A stretch of DNA of 21,668 bases from DASYHS01 sp035998295 (GTDB lineage Bacteria > Pseudomonadota > Alphaproteobacteria > Azospirillales > Azospirillaceae), in NCBI RefSeq assembly GCF_035998295.1, contig NZ_DASYHS010000146.1, forward strand, positions 1 to 21,668. Direction: 5' to 3'. The position numbers and the translations under genes are program-made. Below, in pieces: positions 16,715 through 21,668 of the stretch. Numbering within the stretch: the stretch's first letter is position 1; each line of letters starts with the position of its first letter. The notes under the pieces are model-generated. The model was not told where the DNA came from. It did not search any database and worked only from the letters and a program-made list of their open reading frames with translations.

Positions 16715-17925
16715 GCCCTGGTTCCTTCCATTGCGCGCAGCATCGCCGCCGCGTTCCGCAGCACGTCCTCGGAGCCGAACCCGCCGGCCTTGGTGATCAC
16801 CGCCATGCGGCGCGGCGCATCGGCCACGCCGAGCGGCACGCCGGGTTCGATCTCCGCGCTCAGCCGCAAGGACCGGACGCCGAGCGCGCCGAGCACCGCG
16901 GCCGCCGTGTCGCCGCCGGTGAGGATCAGGCCGTCGACCGGCAGGATGCCCGCCAGTTCCGCGGCGACCAGGCCGAGGCACTCGGCGATGCGCCCGGGAT
17001 CGGCGCCCGGCCGCGGGGCGGCGTCGGCCGCGACGAGGATCGACCTCGCCCGGCCGGGCGCCATGCCGGCCGCATTGACGGCCGCTTGCGCGGCCTGGCG
17101 GGGCGACGCGGTGGCCGCGGCCGCGTCGACGACGATCTCGATCATGTCGCCGGGACCTCCCATCGCGCGTCTTTGGGCCTGGCTGGCCGTATGGGTGCTG
17201 CCGACGACCGTCAGCAGGGTCCCGACGGCCGGGACCGGCTCTTCCCGGTGCCCGCGGCCGCCGAAGCGGGCGGCCAGCGCGCGCGCCATGCCCGGCGACC
17301 CGCAGAACAGCACTGCGCGCGGGTCGGCGACCGATGCGACCAGCCCGTCGATGTCCGCCTGCCGCGTCGCGTCGGCGACGACCAGCCTCGCGGTCCCGGG
17401 ATCGAAGCCGCCCGGCCCGAGGGACCTCACCGCCGCCAGCGGCAGGTGTCGGACGTCGGCGTCCTCCAGGCGGGGGAACAGCCCGCGGATCCGGGACCGC
17501 GCGACGGGATGGACGGGGTCGCGGCCGAACGCGGTCTCGTGCACCGGCCTGCCGGCGAGCCGCTGCTCGCCGTCCTCGGTGGTCCGCCCCGCCTCGGGGA
17601 AGGCCGGGGCGAGCAGCGCCACCTCGCGGCCCGAGGCTTCCAGCGCCGCCAGGATCTCGGCCTCGAGATGTCCGCGAAGAGTGGAATCGACGGTGTGGTA
17701 GAGGACGTCCGAACCCGCGAGGCGCAGCGCCGTCGCATGGGCGCGCCGCTCGGCTTCGTCCCGCGGCCGCGCCCGGCTGTCCTTGTTCACGGCCGTCACC
17801 CCCTCGCCCGGTACCGGCGCGAGGCGATGGTCCAGCCAGACCTCGCATCCGTTCGCGGCCCGCACGAACGGGACCGCGCCGTCGGTCGCGCTGGTCAGGT
17901 CATCGGCGGCAATTCCGATCCGCAT
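16711..17925 (-). CDS. Four-carbon acid-sugar kinase (DUF1537, OtnK/DtnK-like)
   Basis: A 404-aa kinase. The N-terminal domain has the signature IGIAADDLTSATD (3-15) and HTVDSTLRGH (77-86), the sugar-acid binding site. The C-terminal nucleotide-binding domain has LTGGDTA (335-341) and ITKAGGFG (377-384). DUF1537 enzymes phosphorylate C4 of threonate, erythronate or 3-oxo-tetronate in catabolic pathways, usually beside PdxA2 or an epimerase/aldolase set. Here the downstream gene overlaps by 4 bp and encodes the PdxA2 module, matching the known kinase-then-dehydrogenase route to dihydroxyacetone phosphate. GAGGAACGAGG just before the ATG supports this start. A LysR gene is divergent 111 bp away. 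The exact sugar acid (D- or L-threonate, D-erythronate) cannot be told from sequence. No uptake transporter is in the window. Confidence 0.93.
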   Translation of the reverse strand: MRIGIAADDLTSATDGAVPFVRAANGCEVWLDHRLAPVPGEGVTAVNKDSRARPRDEAERRAHATALRLAGSDVLYHTVDSTLRGHLEAEILAALEASGREVALLAPAFPEAGRTTEDGEQRLAGRPVHETAFGRDPVHPVARSRIRGLFPRLEDADVRHLPLAAVRSLGPGGFDPGTARLVVADATRQADIDGLVASVADPRAVLFCGSPGMARALAARFGGRGHREEPVPAVGTLLTVVGSTHTASQAQRRAMGGPGDMIEIVVDAAAATASPRQAAQAAVNAAGMAPGRARSILVAADAAPRPGADPGRIAECLGLVAAELAGILPVDGLILTGGDTAAAVLGALGVRSLRLSAEIEPGVPLGVADAPRRMAVITKAGGFGSEDVLRNAAAMLRAMEGTRA

Positions 17926-17990
17926 GCCTCGTTCCTCGTCCTCTCGCGTTTCATGCTTGCGTGAGCCTGACGCGTCTTGCCGGGCTTGAA

Positions 17991-18018
17991 AAACGATGTA
18001 TTCTCACCGGTATCGGTT
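17991..18018. promoter_or_regulatory. Imperfect dyad between kinase operon and divergent LysR gene
   Basis: AAACGAT (17991-17997) and ATCGGTT (18012-18018) are inverted copies with one mismatch, spaced by 14 bases with ACCGGT in the centre. It lies in the only non-coding DNA between the kinase and its divergent LysR regulator. It lacks a strict T-N11-A palindrome, so the assignment is tentative. Confidence 0.3.
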
Positions 18019-18036
18019 CCTCGAACGCACGGATTC

Positions 18037-18912
18037 ATGGCCGAGCGCCTCCCACCGCTGGTCGCGCTGCGGGCCTTCGAGGCGGCTGCGCGCCACGAGC
18101 ATTTCGGCAGGGCCGGGGACGAGCTGCACGTCACCCACAGCGCCGTCAGCCGGCAGGTCCGGGCCCTGGAGGACGATCTCGGCGTCCAGCTCTTCGAAAG
18201 GCGCAATCGCGCGGTGTTCCTGACGGAGGCCGGGCGGCGCCTCCTGGAGACGACGCGCTCGGCGTTGCGCCAGATCGCCGAGACCGCCGCCGAGCTGCGC
18301 GCCGGCCTGCCGGCCCCGCTCGTCGTCTCGTGCGAGCCGACGCTGACCCAGCGCTGGCTGATCCCGAGGCTGCCGGCGTTCCAGGCCGAGCATCCCGGCA
18401 CCGTCGTCCACGTGCTGGCGGCCGGAGGGCCGATCAACCTGGAGCGCGACCGGGTCGACTGCGCGATCCGGCGCGGCGATTTCACCTGGCCGCCGGACGT
18501 GTTCGCCGAACCCCTCTTCGAGGAGCGCGTCGGCCCGGTCTGCGCCCCGCCCCTGGCGGAGCCCGGCGACCGGGAACACCTGCTGCGCCTTCCCCGCATC
18601 CACTCGGCGACCCGGCCCGACGCGTGGGACCGATGGGCCGCCGACCAGGGCGTGACGCTGCCCCCGGCGCCGAGCCGGACCTTCGAGCACTTCTACCTGA
18701 GCCTGGAGGCCGCGACCGCCGGGCTCGGGGTCGCCATCGGACCGGAACCCCTGGTCGTCGACGCCGTCCGGTCGGGCCGCCTCGTGGCGCCCTGCGGCTT
18801 CAGGCCGAACGGCTACCGCTACGTGCTGCTTTCGCGGACGTCCTTCGCGGTCGATGCGCGCAAGCGGCGTTTCCTCGCCTGGATGCGGCGGGAGGCGGCG
18901 CAGGGGGCGTGA
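18037..18912 (+). CDS. LysR-family regulator of the acid-sugar operon, GcvA-like
   Basis: A 291-aa LysR protein. The HTH covers about residues 5-62 (LPPLVALRAFEAAARHEHFG, then LHVTHSAVSRQVRALEDDLG). The effector domain begins near 90 (LVVSCEPTLTQRWLIPRL). The start at 18037 aligns with other GcvA-type proteins; the same frame is open from a TTG at 17977, but the 20 extra residues do not look like family sequence. It is divergent from the DUF1537 kinase and is the obvious candidate regulator of that operon, perhaps sensing the sugar acid. Its stop codon abuts the stop of the convergent alkA gene, the two forming the palindrome TGATCA. Confidence 0.92.
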   Translation: MAERLPPLVALRAFEAAARHEHFGRAGDELHVTHSAVSRQVRALEDDLGVQLFERRNRAVFLTEAGRRLLETTRSALRQIAETAAELRAGLPAPLVVSCEPTLTQRWLIPRLPAFQAEHPGTVVHVLAAGGPINLERDRVDCAIRRGDFTWPPDVFAEPLFEERVGPVCAPPLAEPGDREHLLRLPRIHSATRPDAWDRWAADQGVTLPPAPSRTFEHFYLSLEAATAGLGVAIGPEPLVVDAVRSGRLVAPCGFRPNGYRYVLLSRTSFAVDARKRRFLAWMRREAAQGA

Positions 18913-19806
18913 TCAGGCCGCCGCGTCCCCCAGCCAAAGATGCAGCACGCCATAGGCGCGCCACGGCCGCCAGGCCTCGGCGATGCGCGTCGCCTCCTGC
19001 GGCGTCGGCCGGCCCTGCGCGGTCTCCAGCGCCCGCAGCACGCCCAGGTCGGAAGCCGGGAAGGCGTCGCGGTGGCCCAGGCCGCGCATCGCGACGTAGT
19101 GCGCGGTCCAGGGGCCGATCCCCGGCAGGCGGCACAGCCGCTCGACCGTCTCCTCCAGGCTCGCGGCCGGGCGGAACAGGTCGGGGTCGGCCAGGCAGGC
19201 CGCCGCTAGCGCCGAGATGGCCCGCGCGCGGGCGCGCGGCAGCCCGATGGACCCGAGATCGGCCCCGGCCAATGCGCCGGCGCTCGGGAACAGGTGGGAC
19301 ACGGCGTCCGGCGTCCCGGCCGGGCCGTCCGCGACCGGCTCCCCATGGGCCGCGACCAGCCGTCCCGCCAGCGTGCGCGCCGCCGCGACGCTGACCTGCT
19401 GCCCGAGAATCGCACGCACCGCCAGTTCGAACGGGTCCCAGGCGCCCGGCACGCGCAGCCCCGGGCGGGCGCGCAGGTGACCGGAGAGATGGGCGTCCCG
19501 CCCGAGCCGGCGGTGGATCGCGTCGATGTCGGCCTCGGTGTCGAAGACGTGCCGCAGCCGCGCCCCGACCTCCCCGTCATCGGCGCCGCCGCGGCAGCGG
19601 ACCGTGGCTAGGAGCGCGTCTCCCCCCTCGGCGATCGACACCGACAGGATGCCCGCGCCTCCACCGGTCCGGAAGCTTCGCCAGTACCGTCCCGCCTCGA
19701 CCGTCTCGACGCCCCGTATCGCGCGCGAGCCGAGGAACCCGAGCAGCGTCTCCCAGTCGTAGGGCCGGCGCACCGGCAGCGCCAGGTCGAAGTCGGTCAT
19801 CCGCAT
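18913..19806 (-). CDS. alkA: DNA-3-methyladenine glycosylase II (AlkA-like)
   Basis: A 297-aa base-excision repair glycosylase that removes alkylated purines. The HhH-GPD core is clear: ILGQQVSVAAART (133-145), the helix-hairpin-helix LPGIGPWTAHYVAM (227-240), and the catalytic aspartate in FPASDLGVLRA (D253, equivalent to the E. coli AlkA catalytic Asp). An AlkA N-terminal domain precedes it (about 1-115). There is no Ada methyl-acceptor domain. Length is near the E. coli protein. ATGs at 19806 and 19800 are both possible; the first is given. A strong hairpin separates it from the upstream toxin-antitoxin genes on the same strand, so it is probably expressed separately. Confidence 0.93.
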   Translation of the reverse strand: MRMTDFDLALPVRRPYDWETLLGFLGSRAIRGVETVEAGRYWRSFRTGGGAGILSVSIAEGGDALLATVRCRGGADDGEVGARLRHVFDTEADIDAIHRRLGRDAHLSGHLRARPGLRVPGAWDPFELAVRAILGQQVSVAAARTLAGRLVAAHGEPVADGPAGTPDAVSHLFPSAGALAGADLGSIGLPRARARAISALAAACLADPDLFRPAASLEETVERLCRLPGIGPWTAHYVAMRGLGHRDAFPASDLGVLRALETAQGRPTPQEATRIAEAWRPWRAYGVLHLWLGDAAA

Positions 19807-19831
19807 GCTCTCGGCCGTATGGTCTCGGGAA

Positions 19832-19849
19832 GCCCCGCCGAGGCGGGGC
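19832..19849 (-). terminator. Strong GC hairpin after the toxin-antitoxin pair
   Basis: GCCCCGCC and GGCGGGGC form a perfect 8-bp inverted repeat around GA (a 7-bp stem with a 4-nt loop once sterically allowed). It begins 5 bp after the antitoxin stop and 26 bp before the alkA start. Read on the minus strand it is followed by TT then CCC, so there is no true U-run. It could end the toxin-antitoxin transcript or attenuate read-through into alkA. Confidence 0.5.
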
Positions 19850-19854
19850 CGATC

Positions 19855-20385
19855 TCACAGCGTGGTCTCGAATTCGCGAACGCGCTCTCTGAGCAGGGGA
19901 CCCATGCGCTCCTCGCCACGAGCGAGCGCGTCGTTCGCCATCTTCACCGTCTGCGCCTCCACGACCGCTTCGCGCGACAGTTTTCTGTGGCAGAACAACC
20001 AGCGGGCGACGACGGCCCAGTCCCACAGCGGGCTGTCGGACGTGATCTTGACCACGGGTGCAGGAAAACCTCTGCTTCGCTGCCCCTTGGAATACTGTGT
20101 TATGGCAGCACGGGTCATCCCCGTGCGGGCGGCAATCTCGGAAAGGCTTACAAGCGGGTCCGGCTCTACTCTCTCGACCCTGGCGCCAGCCGCGCGTACG
20201 GCCTCGACGGCGGAAGCGACCGCCGCATCCATCGTTTCGGCGTCCCGTGCGAAATCCACGATGACGTGTCCCTTCTGGAACGAGATCGTGGCGTCGTCGC
20301 AACACGCCTCATGGAACCGGGACTCGAAGTCGGCAGCCTGCGGATCCAAACCCGAAGCGATGATGCTGAACTCATGCGTCTTCAT
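19855..20385 (-). CDS. Winged-HTH putative antitoxin/regulator
   Basis: A 176-aa protein of a family I recall as usually sitting beside small HicA-like proteins. Residues 1-75 form an alpha/beta domain (EFSIIASGLD at 5-14, DATISFQKGHVIVDFARDA at 31-49). Residues about 78-111 are an AlpA/MerR-like helix-turn-helix (LVSLSEIAARTGMTRAAITQY, then GFPAPV). A Trp-rich helix (PLWDWAVVARWLF) and a charged C-terminal helix follow. The start overlaps the upstream small gene by 14 bp and has a strong ribosome site (AAGGAAG), whereas the upstream gene has a poor one; this would favour excess of this protein, as expected of an antitoxin (inference). It probably autoregulates through the dyad upstream of the pair. 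Toxin-antitoxin function is unproven for this family. Confidence 0.85.
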   Translation of the reverse strand: MKTHEFSIIASGLDPQAADFESRFHEACCDDATISFQKGHVIVDFARDAETMDAAVASAVEAVRAAGARVERVEPDPLVSLSEIAARTGMTRAAITQYSKGQRSRGFPAPVVKITSDSPLWDWAVVARWLFCHRKLSREAVVEAQTVKMANDALARGEERMGPLLRERVREFETTL

Positions 20386-20611
20386 CGTCGGCTTCCTTAT
20401 GAGGGCAACGGGCGATGGCTCTGATGATCTGTCTGGCGTGTATGCCGGGATCCCTGGGCGTGCCGCTCACACCGACTTGGCATCCATCCCGGTCGGCATG
20501 AGCGCAGAACAAGCGGCCCCAATGGCCCATCTTGCGGCATGTCCATCCCTGCGATTCAGCATACGCGACCGCGTCCTCGACCTCCTTGTCGGGATGGCGC
20601 GGCCTAGCCAT
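20372..20611 (-). CDS. HicA-like small protein, putative toxin
   Basis: A 79-aa protein: an N-terminal helix (PDKEVEDAVAYAESQGW, about 7-23), beta strands with a HicA-like GHWGRLFC core (29-36, H30 a candidate catalytic residue), then GTPRDPGIHARQIIRAIARC (50-69). Known HicA toxins are dsRBD-fold ribonucleases with a conserved His; the resemblance here is by motif order, not identity. It is the first gene of a two-gene unit with the winged-HTH protein, overlapping by 14 bp, the toxin-first order of HicAB. The ATG at 20611 has only a weak ribosome site and sits about 5 nt from the predicted transcription start, so the message may be nearly leaderless or the true start may lie elsewhere. The surrounding DNA is less GC-rich than its neighbours, hinting at transfer. 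Confidence 0.8.
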   Translation of the reverse strand: MARPRHPDKEVEDAVAYAESQGWTCRKMGHWGRLFCAHADRDGCQVGVSGTPRDPGIHARQIIRAIARCPHKEADDEDA

Positions 20612-20622
20612 CGCTCAGCCCG

Positions 20623-20651
20623 AACATGGCGCGCCTGTTAACATTTGTCAA
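20623..20651 (-). promoter_or_regulatory. Sigma-70-like promoter of the toxin-antitoxin pair
   Basis: On the minus strand a perfect TTGACA -35 (20651-20646) is followed after 17 bp by CATGTT (20628-20623) as a weak -10. Transcription would start near 20616, five bases before the toxin ATG. Confidence 0.5.
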
Positions 20652-20653
20652 CA
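20636..20653. promoter_or_regulatory. Operator-like dyad over the toxin-antitoxin promoter
   Basis: TGTTAACAT and TTGTCAACA form an 18-bp inverted repeat matching at 7 of 9 positions, overlapping the -35 element. A site here would block the promoter, as expected for autorepression by the HTH protein encoded by the pair. Confidence 0.45.
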
Positions 20654-20729
20654 CGCGTGGTTCCCTACAGCCCGAACCGGTTGAACCGGGTTCTGGAGCG
20701 GGTAGCAGTGCATACAATAGGATGCGAGT

Positions 20730-21629
20730 CTAGGGCTTTTCCCGCTTCCCGTGTGCCCCGCGTTCAGCGGAGAGCTGGGCGGCCAGGCCGTCGCGGTAGG
20801 TCGGGTAGGCGAGGCGGACGCCGAGTTCGCGCTTGATGCGGTCGTTGCGCACCCGCTTGCTGTCGGCGTAGAAGCTCGCGGCCATCGGCGACAGGTCGGC
20901 CGCCTCGAAGGGGACCAGCGGCGGCGGCTCCACGCCCAGCAGGCGCGCGGCATGGGCGACGACCTCGTGGCCGGGCCCCGCCTCGTCGTCGCAGACATTG
21001 TAGTCGGCGCCGGGGTTCGGCCGCGCCATGGAGGCTTCGAGCACGCGGGCGATGTCCTCGACGTGGATGCGGCTGAACACCTGGCCGGGCTTGTCGATCC
21101 GCCGCGCGGTGCCGGCCCTGAGCGCGTCGATCGCGCTGCGCCCGGGCCCGTAGATGCCGGGAAGGCGGAACAGGTGAACCGGCACGCCATGGCGCCGCCA
21201 CAGCTCGAGCCAGCCGTCCTCCGCCGCGAGCCGCGCCCGGCCGCGCGCCCCGGTCGGGACCCGCGGCGTCGCCTCGTCGACCCAGCCGCCGTCGTGGTCC
21301 CCGTAGACGCCCGTGGTCGACAGGTAGCCGGCCCAGGCGAGGCCCGGGCCGGCGAGGTCGCCGCCATGACGGTCGAGCACGGGGTCGCCGTCCCGGTCCG
21401 GAGGCACCGCGCTCAGGACGTGCGTGGTGCCGGCGAGCGCCCGGGACGGGTCGGCGAGCGGCCGGCCGCGGTCGAAGAGGAACGTCTCGATGCCCCGCGC
21501 GGCGAGTGCCTGCGCCTTCTCCTGCGCGCGCGTCGTGCCGGCGACGCGCCAGCCCTGCGGCAGGAGCCGGTCGGCCAGCGCCAGCGCGCTGTAGCCGAGG
21601 CCGAAGCAGAACAGGCGTGGTCCCGTCAT
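20730..21629 (-). CDS. Atypical SDR / NAD-dependent epimerase-like protein (YeeZ-like)
   Basis: A 299-aa protein with a Rossmann fold. The N-terminal LFCFGLGYSALALADRL holds the nucleotide-binding G-x-G motif (G10, G12), followed by AGTTR, which suggests NADP preference. YLSTTGVYGDHDG (about 102-114) matches the extended SDR active-site strand, and LFRLPGIYGPGRSAID the substrate-side motif. The usual YxxxK lysine is not evident; the sequence after YGDHDG has Arg residues instead, as in atypical SDRs such as YeeZ. The substrate is unknown. The C-terminus (GVRLAYPTYRDGL) is typical of the family. A possible end of another minus-strand gene lies 16 bp upstream of the start, so it may be the downstream gene of an operon reaching beyond the window. 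Confidence 0.88.
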   Translation of the reverse strand: MTGPRLFCFGLGYSALALADRLLPQGWRVAGTTRAQEKAQALAARGIETFLFDRGRPLADPSRALAGTTHVLSAVPPDRDGDPVLDRHGGDLAGPGLAWAGYLSTTGVYGDHDGGWVDEATPRVPTGARGRARLAAEDGWLELWRRHGVPVHLFRLPGIYGPGRSAIDALRAGTARRIDKPGQVFSRIHVEDIARVLEASMARPNPGADYNVCDDEAGPGHEVVAHAARLLGVEPPPLVPFEAADLSPMAASFYADSKRVRNDRIKRELGVRLAYPTYRDGLAAQLSAERGAHGKREKP

Positions 21630-21668
21630 GCCCGTGCCGGCCGCGTCAGGGTTCCTGCGGGGCGAGCG

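Noticed and set aside
17977..18036. TTG start at 17977 for the LysR gene
   Set aside because: The 20 added residues do not resemble LysR N-termini, and the internal ATG gives the standard length.
20655..20729. Inverted-repeat-rich stretch (GAACC/GGTTC) downstream of the SDR gene considered as terminator or small RNA
   Set aside because: The stem is short, lacks a T-run and has no recognisable RNA family features.
21646..21668. Possible C-terminal end of another minus-strand gene (last codons reading LAPQEP then stop)
   Set aside because: Only six codons are visible, too few to support a gene, though the 16-bp spacing to the SDR start would fit an operon.

Overview
The window is very GC-rich, densely coding DNA of an alphaproteobacterial type. 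The gene style (DUF1289 protein, GcvA-like LysR regulators, 4-bp stop/start overlaps) suggests Rhodospirillales or a neighbouring order, but lineage cannot be fixed from the sequence alone. No rRNA, tRNA, CRISPR array or insertion sequence was seen.

Region 1 (1-8137, plus strand) is a tightly coupled five-gene export operon. It holds the 3' part of a giant VCBS-repeat surface protein (cut off by the window start), a TolC-family outer-membrane lipoprotein, a small periplasmic adaptor, a membrane-anchored HlyD-like adaptor with a GAF-like cytoplasmic domain, and a polytopic M50 zinc metalloprotease fused to a HlyD-like periplasmic arm. The last four overlap by 4 bp each. No ABC ATPase is present between the adhesin and the end of the operon. 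The M50/HlyD fusion sits where a type I secretion system would have its ABC exporter, so the cluster looks like a type-I-like export or surface-assembly machine of unusual design. It is the best candidate here for a poorly described system.

Region 2 (8138-14647) holds a 545-aa helical protein of unknown function whose candidate terminator lies inside the convergent DUF1289 gene. An isocitrate lyase/PEP mutase-family enzyme and a glutathione S-transferase follow on the minus strand. A GcvA-like LysR regulator is divergent from the GST, across an intergenic region with a good LysR-type box. The elongation factor 4 gene lepA comes next.

Region 3 (14663-18912) is a two-gene catabolic operon on the minus strand with a divergent LysR regulator. 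It encodes a DUF1537 (four-carbon acid-sugar) kinase and a PdxA2-like dehydrogenase. The dehydrogenase is fused in one 683-aa frame to a TIM-barrel-like domain and a complete cupin. The expected chemistry is phosphorylation then oxidative decarboxylation of a tetronate-type sugar acid; the roles of the two extra domains are unknown.

Region 4 (18913-21668, minus strand) holds an AlkA-type DNA glycosylase, a HicA-like/winged-HTH toxin-antitoxin-like pair in visibly less GC-rich DNA with its own promoter, operator-like dyad and terminator-like hairpin, and an atypical SDR-family NAD(P)-binding protein.
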